From assembly GCF_016746085.1 (NCBI RefSeq), contig NZ_JAERTZ010000026.1:186001-250000 (forward strand): a stretch of DNA of 64,000 nucleotides, in the 5' to 3' direction. Positions 41,749 to 50,318 of this stretch are shown in pieces. Below the pieces are notes generated by a model, which searched no databases, was not told where the DNA came from, and saw only the letters and a program-made list of their open reading frames with translations. The stretch's first letter is position 1; every line of letters starts with the position of its first letter. The stretch is from Zobellella iuensis. Lineage in GTDB: Bacteria; Pseudomonadota; Gammaproteobacteria; Enterobacterales; Aeromonadaceae. Both the position numbers and the translations under genes were made by a program.

Positions 41749-42702
41749 ATGAGCCCCACCGAACAGGACGCATACGCTTTTCACTGGCTGGTAGACATGC
41801 TGGAGTCGGTTGAAATCGGCCTGGTGGTGATCGATCTGGACTTCCGGGTACAGCTGTGGAACGGTTTTATGGAAAACCACAGCGGCCGGACCTCCACCGC
41901 CGTACGCGATAACAACCTGTTCAGGCTCTTTCCCGAACTGCCGGAAACCTGGCTGCGCCGCAAGGTGGATACGGTCGTCACCCTCAACACCAAGGCATTC
42001 ACCACTTGGGAACAAAGGCCCTGGCTGTTCCGCTTCCGCAATACCCGCCCCGTTACCGGCACCCAGGAGTACATGTTCCAGAACCTGACCATCAGTCCGC
42101 TGTCGGAGCCCGATGGCCGTGTCGGACGGGTCTGCCTGATGGTGTATGATGTCACCGATGTGGCCAGCAGCCGGCTGGCACTGGAGCAGGCCAATGAACA
42201 ACTGGCCCGGCTGAGCATGACCGACCGGCTGACCGGGCTGCTCAACCGCTGTACCTGGGAAAACCTGGTCGACGCCGAATTCGCCCGCTTTCGGCGCTAC
42301 GGCCATCGCAGCAGCCTGGTGATGTTCGACATCGACAATTTCAAGCTGATCAACGATCGATATGGCCATCTGGCCGGTGACGAGGTCATCCGCCAGGTGG
42401 CGGCCATCACCAGGGCCAACCTGCGCCATGCGGATCAGGCGGGTCGCTATGGTGGTGAAGAATTTGGCATCATACTGCCGGAAACCGATCTCGACGGCGC
42501 CGGCATCATCAGCGAGCGCATCCGTCAGGCGGTAGCGGCGTCGGTGGTGACCACCCAGGGTATCGATATTCGCTATACCATCAGCCTGGGCGTTGCCAGC
42601 CTGAGCGACGGGCCGAAAAATCACATGGAGTGGCTGCGCCAGGCCGATGAGGCCCTCTACGCCGCCAAGCACGGCGGCCGTAATCGGGTGGTGCTGGCCT
42701 GA
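41749..42702 (+). CDS. PAS-GGDEF diguanylate cyclase
   Basis: Makes c-di-GMP from GTP. 317 residues: PAS sensor (about 12-140, ending MVYDVTDVASSR), a short coiled coil (LALEQANEQLARLS) and a GGDEF domain from about 155. The active site GGEEF is at 235-239 and the inhibitory I-site RHAD lies exactly five residues before it (226-229), so both catalysis and product inhibition look intact. No membrane segment. Ribosome site GGAGTAAAGG overlaps the end of the REC-CheC gene; the pair probably acts together as input and output. Confidence 0.92.
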   Translation: MSPTEQDAYAFHWLVDMLESVEIGLVVIDLDFRVQLWNGFMENHSGRTSTAVRDNNLFRLFPELPETWLRRKVDTVVTLNTKAFTTWEQRPWLFRFRNTRPVTGTQEYMFQNLTISPLSEPDGRVGRVCLMVYDVTDVASSRLALEQANEQLARLSMTDRLTGLLNRCTWENLVDAEFARFRRYGHRSSLVMFDIDNFKLINDRYGHLAGDEVIRQVAAITRANLRHADQAGRYGGEEFGIILPETDLDGAGIISERIRQAVAASVVTTQGIDIRYTISLGVASLSDGPKNHMEWLRQADEALYAAKHGGRNRVVLA

Positions 42703-42730
42703 GGACGCCCGGCAAAGCCGGGCGCTGGTG

Positions 42731-43243
42731 TCAGTCGAGGATGCTTTCCAGGATAAAACGCACGTTCTTGGTGGCGATGTCCACCAGTATCGCCTTGTCG
42801 CCCACCCGCTGCCACTCATAGCCCTCGTAGTAGGGCAGCCGGCCGCGCAGGCGTGGGTCGAACTGTTTGGCAATGCCCGGCGGCAAGGGCTTGCCCCGCG
42901 CCAGGTTCATCCGGATGCCCGGCGGCAGCGCATCGCGGCGATGATCGTAACCGATCCAGTCGCGATGCTCGCGGAAAATGACCCGCAGGGAGGCCTCGTC
43001 GATACGCGGCTCGCGCCTGTCGTGATAGTCGCGCCGCTCGCTGCCTCGCTCCTGCCGCTGCCAGTTCCGTTCACGCTCACGGGACGACTCGCCCCGGTTG
43101 TCGCTGCGTAGCAATGGCTCCCGCTGTTGCCCCTGGGCATGGCCCGGACCCTTGCCCTCCGGCGGCTGGGCCCAGGCCGGCGCCAGGCTCAAACCGAGCA
43201 GCCCACCCAGCAATAAGGTTCCCAACTTGTATCTGCCCTGCAT
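42731..43243 (-). CDS. CigR/RcnB-like periplasmic protein
   Basis: 170 residues from the ATG at 43243 with GGGAGG ahead. Signal peptide ending LSLAPAWAQ, then an Arg/Glu/Gln-rich, low-complexity part (about 30-85), then the conserved block LPPGIRMNLARGKPLPPGIA and an RcnB-like end (YEGYEWQRVGDKAILVDIAT). CigR was described as an anti-virulence regulator in Salmonella and RcnB in nickel/cobalt homeostasis; a function here is not shown. Same strand as the isomerase gene upstream, 97 bases apart. Confidence 0.78.
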   Translation of the reverse strand: MQGRYKLGTLLLGGLLGLSLAPAWAQPPEGKGPGHAQGQQREPLLRSDNRGESSRERERNWQRQERGSERRDYHDRREPRIDEASLRVIFREHRDWIGYDHRRDALPPGIRMNLARGKPLPPGIAKQFDPRLRGRLPYYEGYEWQRVGDKAILVDIATKNVRFILESILD

Positions 43244-43339
43244 AACAGCCTCCCGGCGGTGTTGACTTGCCTTCAATCTACTCCCGTCAGGGCGAGGCGG
43301 CAAACCCCGGGGTACGCCATGGGACTTGTTCTGTCGGGC

Positions 43340-43681
43340 TCAGTCCAGCCGCTTGGCGTAGCACTCCCGCTCCATGTCGACCACCTCCACGGTGAGGGAG
43401 ATATTCTTGAGCCCCAGGCCGGCCAGGGCATCCAGCACCATGGCCGACAGGGCCTGTTTCTGCTCCGGCGTGCGCCCCGACAGTATCTTCAGGGTCACAT
43501 GGATAAAATCGCGGCGGGCGCCGCCGTGGTGGTGGTAGTCGTAGCCGATGGCCCGGCTCTTGATGTCGGCCTCCTCGAACAGGCCGCTGTCGAGGGCCCC
43601 CTGGTGCACCGCCATGACCAGGGCCGAGGGGCTGAGCTGGCGTCCCAGGGTGGTGGAATATTCGATAACGCAATGGGGCAT
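43340..43681 (-). CDS. 5-carboxymethyl-2-hydroxymuconate delta-isomerase family protein
   Basis: Tautomerase-superfamily enzyme, 113 residues. MPHCVIEYSTTLGRQ at the start gives the catalytic Pro after Met removal, as in HpaF/CHMI, and the end SLTVEVVDMERECYAK fits that family. In E. coli C strains it belongs to homoprotocatechuate breakdown, but no other gene of that pathway is seen here, so its substrate is open. AAGGAG precedes the ATG. A terminator separates it from fabV upstream. Confidence 0.85.
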   Translation of the reverse strand: MPHCVIEYSTTLGRQLSPSALVMAVHQGALDSGLFEEADIKSRAIGYDYHHHGGARRDFIHVTLKILSGRTPEQKQALSAMVLDALAGLGLKNISLTVEVVDMERECYAKRLD

Positions 43682-43694
43682 GAAGGTGCTCCTT

Positions 43695-43724
43695 AAAAAC
43701 AGAAAGCCCCATGACGGGGCTTTC
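43695..43724 (-). terminator. fabV rho-independent terminator
   Basis: Minus strand: GAAAGCCCC stem, TCAT-type loop, GGGGCTTTC, then TGTTTTTAAGG. It lies 16 bases after the fabV stop. Confidence 0.88.
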
Positions 43725-43740
43725 GCAATAGAGGGCAGAA

Positions 43741-44940
43741 TTAAACCAGTTCGATCACCTCGAAGCTGACTTCCGGATTGACGTCGGCGTCGTAATCCAC
43801 GCCGGCCAGGCCGAAGCCGAACAGGCGCAGGAACTCGTCCTTGTAGCCCTGGTAATCGGTCAGTTCATAGATGGTGTCGTCGGTGATCTTCTGCCAGATC
43901 TCGCGGCAGGCGTTCTGCACCTCGTCGCGCAGCTCCCAGTCGTCCAGGCGCAGGCGGTTCTGCTCGTCCACCTGGGCGGGCTGGCCGCTGTAGAGGCGAT
44001 CATGGAACAGGCGCTGGATTTGCTCGATGCAGCCTTCGTGAATGCCCTGCTCCTTCATCACCTTGAACGCCATGGAGATATACAGCGGCATCACCGGGAT
44101 GGCGGCGGAAGCCTGGGTCACCACCGACTTGAGCACCGCCACATGGGCGTTGCCGCCACGGCTCTTCAGTTTGGCGTCGATGGCGTGGGCGGCGCGATCC
44201 AGGTCTTCCTTGGCCTTGCCCAGGGTGCCGTGCCAGTAGATGGGCCAGGTCAGGTCGGTGCCGATATAGGAATAGGCCACGGACTTGGCGCCCTCGGCCA
44301 ACACGCCGGCATCGGCCAGGGCGTTCATCCACAATTCCCAGTCCTGACCGCCCATCACCTGGATGGTATCGGCGATTTCCTGCTCGTTGGCCGGCTCGAC
44401 CACGGCTTCCACCAGCACGTCCTTGTTGGTGTCGAGGGCCACCGACTTGTAGGGCTCGCCGATGGGCTTGAGCGCGGAGCGCACCACTTCACCGCTGTCG
44501 GGCAGCTTGCGCACCGGCGAGGCGAGGGAATAGACCACCAGATCGATCTGGCCCAGGTCCTGTTTAATCAGCTCGATCACCTGCTCGCGGCACTCGTTGG
44601 AGAAGGCATCGCCGTTGATGCTCTTGGCGTACAGGCCCTCTTCCTTGGCGGCCTTGTCGAAGGCGGCGGCATTGTACCAGCCGGCGGAGCCGGTCTTCTT
44701 CTCGGTGCCCGGCTTTTCGAAGAACACGCCGATGGTGGCGGCGCCGCTGCCGAAGGCGGCGTTGATGCGGGAGGCCAGGCCGTAACCGGTGGACGCACCG
44801 ATCACCAGTACCTTCTTCGGACCCTGCGCCAGCTTGCCCTTGGCTTTGACGTAGGCGATTTGCTCGCGTACATTCGCCTCACAGCCGACCGGGTGGGTGG
44901 TGGTACAGATAAAGCCACGAACCTTGGGTTTGATGATCAT
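43741..44940 (-). CDS. fabV: Enoyl-ACP reductase FabV
   Basis: NADH-dependent last step of the fatty acid elongation cycle; the FabV type resists triclosan. 399 residues with [20 protein letters not shown] (cofactor site), the catalytic Tyr-x8-Lys as [10 protein letters not shown], and [20 protein letters not shown]. The ATG at 44940 starts [20 protein letters not shown], the standard N-terminus. Divergent from radD; its own terminator follows. No FabI is seen in the window. Confidence 0.97.
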   Translation of the reverse strand: MIIKPKVRGFICTTTHPVGCEANVREQIAYVKAKGKLAQGPKKVLVIGASTGYGLASRINAAFGSGAATIGVFFEKPGTEKKTGSAGWYNAAAFDKAAKEEGLYAKSINGDAFSNECREQVIELIKQDLGQIDLVVYSLASPVRKLPDSGEVVRSALKPIGEPYKSVALDTNKDVLVEAVVEPANEQEIADTIQVMGGQDWELWMNALADAGVLAEGAKSVAYSYIGTDLTWPIYWHGTLGKAKEDLDRAAHAIDAKLKSRGGNAHVAVLKSVVTQASAAIPVMPLYISMAFKVMKEQGIHEGCIEQIQRLFHDRLYSGQPAQVDEQNRLRLDDWELRDEVQNACREIWQKITDDTIYELTDYQGYKDEFLRLFGFGLAGVDYDADVNPEVSFEVIELV

Positions 44941-45014
44941 AGAGATGTTTGCCTCGGTTATTCACAAAGAAGGGGCTAAAGATACCCTATTCCGGGACAA
45001 ATGTGAGGCCTGAT

Positions 45015-46760
45015 GTGTTCACCCTTCGCCCCTATCAGCAGGAAGCGGTCGACCGCACCCTGGACTACTTTCGCCGCCACCATGAACCGGGGCTGCTGGT
45101 GCTGCCCACCGGCGCCGGCAAAAGCCTGGTGATCGCCGAGCTGGCCCGCCTGGCCCGGGGCCGGGTGCTGGTGCTGGCCCACGTCAAGGAGCTGGTGGAG
45201 CAGAACCACGCCAAATACCGGGCCTATGGCCGGGAGGCGGCCATCTTCTCCGCCGGCCTCGGCCAAAAGCAGGCCCATACCCAGGTGGTGTTCGGCTCGG
45301 TGCAGTCGGTGGCGCGCAACCTGGAGCAGTTCCGCGATTTCAGCCTGGTGATCATCGACGAATGCCACCGGGTGTCGGACGACGATGACAGCCAGTATCT
45401 GCAGGCGGTCAACCACCTGCGCCAGAGCAACCCCAGGCTCAAGGTGCTGGGGCTCACCGCCACCCCCTACCGGCTGGGGCTGGGCTGGATTTATCAAACC
45501 CACCACCATGGCCTGGTACGCAGCCGATCCAGACGTTTTTTCAAACATTGCCTGTTCGAACTGCCGCTGCGGCTGATGATCAAGCAGGGCTACCTGTGCC
45601 CGCCCCGACTGGTGGACGCCCCCGTGGTGCACTACGACTTTTCCCGGCTGTATGAGCAGGGGCTCTTTACCGAGCAGGCGCTGGATAGGGAGCTGGCCCG
45701 CCAGCCCAGGGTCACGCCCCACATAGTGGAGCAGATCCGCGACTATGCCGCCGATCGCAGCGGGATCATGGTATTTGCCGCCACCGTACGCCACGCCGCC
45801 GAAGTGGCCGCGCTGTTGCCGGCGGCAGAAACGGCGCTGATCACCGGTGACACGCCCGGGCCGGAGCGGGACGCCATTATCCGCCGTTTCAAGGCGCGGG
45901 AACTCAGGTTCCTGGTCAATGTGTCGGTGCTGACCACCGGCTTCGACGCCCCCCATGTGGATCTTATCGCCATTCTGCGGCCGACCCAGTCGGTAGCCCT
46001 GTACCAGCAAATCATTGGCCGGGGGCTGCGCCAGAGCCCGGGCAAGACCGACTGCCTGGTGCTGGACTACGCCGGCAACAACATGGACATCTTCGCCCCC
46101 GAAGTGGGCGAACCCCGCCCCCACCCCGATACCACCCAGGTGCAGGTACCCTGCCCCGCCTGCGGCTTCGCCAATATCTTCTGGGGCAAGACCGATGCCG
46201 AAGGCCGGGTACTGGAGCATTTCGGCCGCCGCTGCCAGGGCCTGTTCGAAGACGACGAGGGCCATGCCGAGCCCTGCGGCTATCGCTTTCGTTTCAAGTC
46301 CTGTCCCCAGTGCCTGGCGGAAAACGACATCGCCGCCCGGGAGTGCGGCGACTGCGGCCACCTGCTGGTGGATCCGGATAAAAAACTCAAGGAAGCCCTG
46401 GCCCTCAAGGATGCGCTGGTGCTGCGCTGCGCCGGCCTCAGCCTGGAAGCGGGCGCGGGCAAATATGGCCCCAGCCTCAAGGTCACCTATCATGACGAAG
46501 ACGGCACCGCCGTCAGCGCCTGGTATCCCTTCGACGACAAGGGCAAGCGGGGGCGGTTTTTCAATGACTTTGTGCAGCCTCATTGGCCGGCGCCGGGCCT
46601 GGAGCCGAACTTTACGACCCTGGCCGAGGTCTTAGCCTGCGCCGGCCGTTTTCGTCACCCGGATTTTGTGATTGCCCGTCAGCACAAGCGCAGCTGGCAG
46701 GTAAAAGAAACACTGTTCGATTACCAGGGCCGGTATCGACGCGCCCATGAATTGGGGTAA
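45015..46760 (+). CDS. radD: DNA repair helicase-like ATPase RadD
   Basis: Superfamily 2 ATPase that helps recombination repair with RecA and SSB in E. coli (formerly YejH). The GTG at 45015 (GAGG ahead) gives [20 protein letters not shown], matching the E. coli start, and 581 residues (E. coli 586). Motifs: [42 protein letters not shown] and [15 protein letters not shown]. The zinc parts [14 protein letters not shown] and [19 protein letters not shown] follow. Starts further upstream (44949) run into the fabV promoter area and lack homology. Confidence 0.95.
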   Translation: MFTLRPYQQEAVDRTLDYFRRHHEPGLLVLPTGAGKSLVIAELARLARGRVLVLAHVKELVEQNHAKYRAYGREAAIFSAGLGQKQAHTQVVFGSVQSVARNLEQFRDFSLVIIDECHRVSDDDDSQYLQAVNHLRQSNPRLKVLGLTATPYRLGLGWIYQTHHHGLVRSRSRRFFKHCLFELPLRLMIKQGYLCPPRLVDAPVVHYDFSRLYEQGLFTEQALDRELARQPRVTPHIVEQIRDYAADRSGIMVFAATVRHAAEVAALLPAAETALITGDTPGPERDAIIRRFKARELRFLVNVSVLTTGFDAPHVDLIAILRPTQSVALYQQIIGRGLRQSPGKTDCLVLDYAGNNMDIFAPEVGEPRPHPDTTQVQVPCPACGFANIFWGKTDAEGRVLEHFGRRCQGLFEDDEGHAEPCGYRFRFKSCPQCLAENDIAARECGDCGHLLVDPDKKLKEALALKDALVLRCAGLSLEAGAGKYGPSLKVTYHDEDGTAVSAWYPFDDKGKRGRFFNDFVQPHWPAPGLEPNFTTLAEVLACAGRFRHPDFVIARQHKRSWQVKETLFDYQGRYRRAHELG

Positions 46761-46835
46761 GGACGGGAACTGGGGACAGGCATGCTATATTGGCCCCGCA
46801 GACAACATGCAAGATCACAATCAAAGAGCACATCC

Positions 46836-48266
46836 ATGATAAAAACCGCATTAACCGGCCTCGTCATCCTCATGGCTGCCCTGACAACCCAGGCAGCCCT
46901 GCCACCGGAACACGGCCAATCCGCCTGGTTGCTGGCGGATCTCGACAGCGGCCGCATTGAGCAGGCCCACAACGCCGAGCTGTTGCTCAAGCCCGCCTCG
47001 ACCCAGAAGCTGCTCACCACCCTGGCCGGCGCCCTGGCACTGGGGCCGGAGTGGCGTTATGAAACCCGGCTTCGCTACCGGGGCCAGCTGGAAAACGGCC
47101 TGCTGGTGGGGGATCTCTTGCTCGACTTCGTCGGTGACCCCAGCCTGAGTCGGGAGCAATTGCGGGATCTGCTGGCCCGCAGCGGCGTCCGCCGGGTCAG
47201 CGGCAATGTGCTGCTCAACCAGGTACGCTTTGCCGGCTACGACAGAGGCAACGGCTGGTCCTGGAACGACTTGAGCGTCTGCTACAGCGCGCCGGTCTCG
47301 GCACTGATCCTGGACAGGAACTGTGTACAGGGCGCGCTCTATGCCCGCCCGGGCCAGCCGGCCCGCGCTACCGTGCCCGGCCATCAACCGGTCGGGATCA
47401 GCGCCGAGGTGGAGGTGCTGGCCGAAGCCGAACGCAAACAGCGTTTCTGTGAGCTGGAAGTCGAAATGCGCCCCCCCAATCAGTACCATCTGACCGGCTG
47501 CATCGGGCCGCGCCAGGAGCCCTGGCCCATGCGTTTCGCCATCCAGGATGTGGATGCCTGGGGCGAGCGGCTCACCCGCTGGGCCCTTGAGCAGGCCGGG
47601 ATCCAGCTATCCGGCGGCATCAGCAGCAGCCGACTCGACGCCGATGGCTGGCCCGAGCTCGCCAGCCATCGATCGCCACCGTTACGAGAATTGAGCCGGC
47701 GTATCCTGGAAAGCTCCGACAACCTCTACGCCGACAGCCTGCTGCGCACCCTGGGAGCCGTGCATTTCAACCAGCCCGGCAGTTTCCGCAACGGCACCCA
47801 GGCGGTACGCGACATCCTCAAGGAGCAGGCCGATATCGATCTGGGGCCGGCCTGGCTGGCGGACGGCTCCGGCCTGTCGGCCCATAATCTGCTGCGTGCC
47901 GCGGATCTGCTGGCGGTACTGCGGGTGATGGCAGAACGCCCGGCGCTCGACTGGCTGGTGGCGGCCCTGCCGGTGAGCGGCGAAAACGGTACCCTCCAGT
48001 ACCGGAAGAGCGTCATCCAGGCTCCGCTCAAGGGCCGAGTCCAGGCCAAGACCGGCACCATCGCCCATGTGCAGAACCTGGCCGGCTTTATCGACACCGA
48101 CGGCGGCCGCAAGGCCTTCGTGCTGCTGCAAAATGGCCTGTCCATCAGTCCCGAACAGGAGCGGCAACTGGCCCGGGGCGAAGGGGACTGGCCGGCCCGG
48201 CAGTTCGAACGCCAATGGCTGGAAGCGGCGCTGGGCAGTGGTATCATCAGCCAGGCCAATCAATAA
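46836..48266 (+). CDS. dacB: D-alanyl-D-alanine carboxypeptidase/endopeptidase PBP4
   Basis: Periplasmic class C penicillin-binding protein trimming peptidoglycan cross-links. From the ATG at 46836 it has 476 residues (E. coli 477). Signal peptide (MIKTALTGLVILMAALTTQA), SxxK in PASTQKLLTTLAGA, SxN in ESSDNLYADSLLR, and KTG in QAKTGTIAHVQNLAG. A large insert between the first two motifs is normal for PBP4. The ribosome site is weak. Confidence 0.95.
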   Translation: MIKTALTGLVILMAALTTQAALPPEHGQSAWLLADLDSGRIEQAHNAELLLKPASTQKLLTTLAGALALGPEWRYETRLRYRGQLENGLLVGDLLLDFVGDPSLSREQLRDLLARSGVRRVSGNVLLNQVRFAGYDRGNGWSWNDLSVCYSAPVSALILDRNCVQGALYARPGQPARATVPGHQPVGISAEVEVLAEAERKQRFCELEVEMRPPNQYHLTGCIGPRQEPWPMRFAIQDVDAWGERLTRWALEQAGIQLSGGISSSRLDADGWPELASHRSPPLRELSRRILESSDNLYADSLLRTLGAVHFNQPGSFRNGTQAVRDILKEQADIDLGPAWLADGSGLSAHNLLRAADLLAVLRVMAERPALDWLVAALPVSGENGTLQYRKSVIQAPLKGRVQAKTGTIAHVQNLAGFIDTDGGRKAFVLLQNGLSISPEQERQLARGEGDWPARQFERQWLEAALGSGIISQANQ

Positions 48267-48339
48267 GTAATGCATTAACGATTTATCTTATGAGAGCCGG
48301 GTCTTTATACTGGCTCCGTCAATCAGTCAGGAGAGCGCT

Positions 48340-48603
48340 ATGTTTGCTGTGATTTTTGGTCGTCCCGGTTGCCCCTATTGTGTCCGTGCCAAAGAGCTGG
48401 CGGAAAAACTGACCGAGGAACGTGATGATTTCAAGTTCCGCTACGTCGACATTCATGCCGAGGGCATTTCCAAGGAAGATCTGGAAAAAACCGTAGGCAA
48501 ACCGGTGCAGACGGTACCGCAGATTTTTCTCGACCAGCAGCATATCGGCGGCTATACCGACTTCGAAGCCCACGCCAAAGCACATCTGGGGCTGTTCCAA
48601 TAA
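48340..48603 (+). CDS. grxA: Glutaredoxin 1
   Basis: GSH-dependent disulfide reductase, e.g. for ribonucleotide reductase. 87 residues (E. coli GrxA 85) with the dithiol site GCPYC, then TVPQIFLDQQHIGGYTDFEA, nearly the same as E. coli. AGGAG precedes the ATG. A TATACT -10 (48306-48311) lies 29 bases ahead but with a poor -35, which would suit an activator; OxyR control is known in E. coli, no clear OxyR site was found here. Confidence 0.96.
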   Translation: MFAVIFGRPGCPYCVRAKELAEKLTEERDDFKFRYVDIHAEGISKEDLEKTVGKPVQTVPQIFLDQQHIGGYTDFEAHAKAHLGLFQ

Positions 48604-48620
48604 GGCATTGGTTGCCGGAC

Positions 48621-48646
48621 AGAGGGCGGCGTTCATGCCGCCCTCT
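48621..48646 (+). terminator. Hairpin after grxA
   Basis: Perfect 10-bp stem AGAGGGCGGC / GCCGCCCTCT with a 6-base loop, 18 bases after the stop. The tail GTTGCG has few Us, so termination may be partial. Confidence 0.6.
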
Positions 48647-48890
48647 GTTGCGTGGCAACATAACATCGGCCAAAAACCGCCTCTGGCCATCTTTTTTCAA
48701 TAAAACCCCTCGCATACCCCTTTTCATCTTGGTTTCAAAGCCCCATCATGGACGCCATCACTTGTCTGAACTGGCTTGTCTGTTCCCGGATAGCTTCATG
48801 CCCCGGCGCGTGGTTTTCATGCCGCCCTGGCGCCTTCCTGATTGTCTGTGACCGTCATGGCCAGTGAATAACCCGAGGCCGTTAGCACCC

Positions 48891-50105
48891 ATGTATTCCG
48901 TAGAAAAATCCCACAAGCTGGATAACGTCTGTTACGACATTCGCGGGCCAGTCCACAAAGAGGCCCGTCGCCTGGAAGACGAAGGCCACCGCATTCTCAA
49001 GCTCAATATCGGCAACCCCGCCCCCTTCGGGTTCGAGGCCCCGGAAGAGCTGCTCAAGGATGCCATTGTGAACATGCCCACCAGCCAGGGCTACTGCGAT
49101 TCCAAGGGACTGTTTTCGGCACGCAAGGCGGTGATGCAGTATTACCAGCAGAAGGGGCTGCGCACCACCGATCTGGATGATATCTATATCGGCAACGGGG
49201 TATCGGAGCTGATCGTGATGTCGATGCAGGCGCTGCTCAACAACGGCGACGAGATCCTGGTTCCCTCGCCCGATTACCCGCTATGGACGGCGGCGGTCAC
49301 CCTGTCCGGCGGCAAGGCGGTGCACTACCTGTGTGACGAAGGTGCCGACTGGTACCCGGATCTGGACGATATCAAGGCCAAGATCAGCCCGCGCACCAAG
49401 GGCATAGTGCTGATCAACCCCAACAACCCCACCGGCGCCGTCTATGGCAGCGAATTCCTGCTGGAAATCGTGGAGATCGCCCGCCAGAACCGGCTCATCA
49501 TCTTCGCCGACGAGATCTACGACAAAATCCTGTACGACGATGTCGCCCATCATTCGATCTGCACTCTCTGCGACGACGTGCTGGTGGCCACCTTCAACGG
49601 CCTGTCCAAGAGCTATCGCGCCGCCGGTTTCCGCCAGGGCTGGATGATGCTGAGCGGCCCCAAGCATCAGGCCCGGGACTATATCGAGGGGCTGGAAATG
49701 CTCGCCTCCATGCGGCTGTGCGCCAATGTGCCCATGCAGCACTGCATCCAGGCGGCGCTGGGCGGTTACCAGAGCATCAACGAGCTGGTGCTGCCCGGCG
49801 GCCGCCTGCGCCAGCAGCGGGACAAGGCCTGGGAGCTGCTCAACCAGATCCCCGGCATCTCTTGCGTCAAGCCCAAGGGCGCCATCTACATGTTCCCGCG
49901 GCTGGATCCCAAGGTGTACGACATCAAGGACGATCAGAAGATGGTGTACGATCTGCTGTTGCAGGAAAAACTGCTGATCGTGCAGGGCACCGGCTTCAAC
50001 TGGCCCAAACCGGATCACTTCCGCCTGGTCACCCTGCCACGGGTAGAAGATATCGAGGACGCCATCGGCCGTATCGCCCGCTTCCTCAAGCATTACCGGC
50101 AGTAA
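48891..50105 (+). CDS. alaA: Alanine aminotransferase AlaA
   Basis: PLP enzyme making alanine from pyruvate and glutamate. The ATG at 48891 gives 404 residues and MYSVEKSHKLDNVCYDIRGP, in line with E. coli AlaA (405); a GTG at 48864 adds nine residues without homology. Signatures: LNIGNPAPFGFEAPEE, VLINPNNPTGAVYG, FADEIYDKILYDD and the PLP Lys in FNGLSKSYRAAGFRQGW. The 287-base gap before it holds the grxA hairpin and no convincing gene. A heptamer array begins directly after its stop. Confidence 0.96.
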   Translation: MYSVEKSHKLDNVCYDIRGPVHKEARRLEDEGHRILKLNIGNPAPFGFEAPEELLKDAIVNMPTSQGYCDSKGLFSARKAVMQYYQQKGLRTTDLDDIYIGNGVSELIVMSMQALLNNGDEILVPSPDYPLWTAAVTLSGGKAVHYLCDEGADWYPDLDDIKAKISPRTKGIVLINPNNPTGAVYGSEFLLEIVEIARQNRLIIFADEIYDKILYDDVAHHSICTLCDDVLVATFNGLSKSYRAAGFRQGWMMLSGPKHQARDYIEGLEMLASMRLCANVPMQHCIQAALGGYQSINELVLPGGRLRQQRDKAWELLNQIPGISCVKPKGAIYMFPRLDPKVYDIKDDQKMVYDLLLQEKLLIVQGTGFNWPKPDHFRLVTLPRVEDIEDAIGRIARFLKHYRQ

Positions 50106-50183
50106 AGCTGGAAGCTGGAAGCTGGAAGCTGGAAGCTGGAAGCTGGAAGCTGGAAGCTGGAAGCTGGAAGCTGGAAGCTGGAA
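50106..50183. repeat. Perfect tandem array, 11 copies of AGCTGGA
   Basis: Eleven identical 7-base units from 50106 to 50182, starting on the base after the alaA stop codon and ending 9 bases before the alaA terminator. No unit differs. A perfect array like this is prone to slippage, so copy number may vary between strains. Confidence 0.97.
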
Positions 50184-50191
50184 GTAAAATG

Positions 50192-50228
50192 AAAAATGGC
50201 GCTGCAATGCAGCGCCATTTTTATTTTC
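50192..50228 (+). terminator. alaA terminator (bidirectional)
   Basis: AAAAATGGCGCTGC, loop AAT, GCAGCGCCATTTTT, then ATTTTC. Stem of 14 bp with A-run before and T-run after, so it can also end clsA transcripts from the other strand. Confidence 0.92.
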
Positions 50229-50283
50229 ACAGATCGGCTCGACGCCGGACGATGACGCCTTATCGTTATACAACGCCGGGCGG

Positions 50284-50318
50284 CTTCAAGCCTCCAGCTT
50301 CTCGCTTCAGGCTACAGC
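50284..50318. repeat. Five degenerate heptamers at the clsA 3' end
   Basis: CTTCAAG, CCTCCAG, CTTCTCG, CTTCAGG and CTACAGC with an exact 7-base period; the last unit includes the clsA stop codon. Same unit type as 19820 and the reverse of the array at 50106. Confidence 0.65.

Noticed and set aside
48748-48867. 39-codon Cys-rich ORF in the alaA leader (begins MDAITCLNWLVC)
   Set aside because: No ribosome binding site, it overlaps the upstream alternative alaA start, and nothing suggests conservation. The Cys codons would make an odd leader peptide for an alanine gene.
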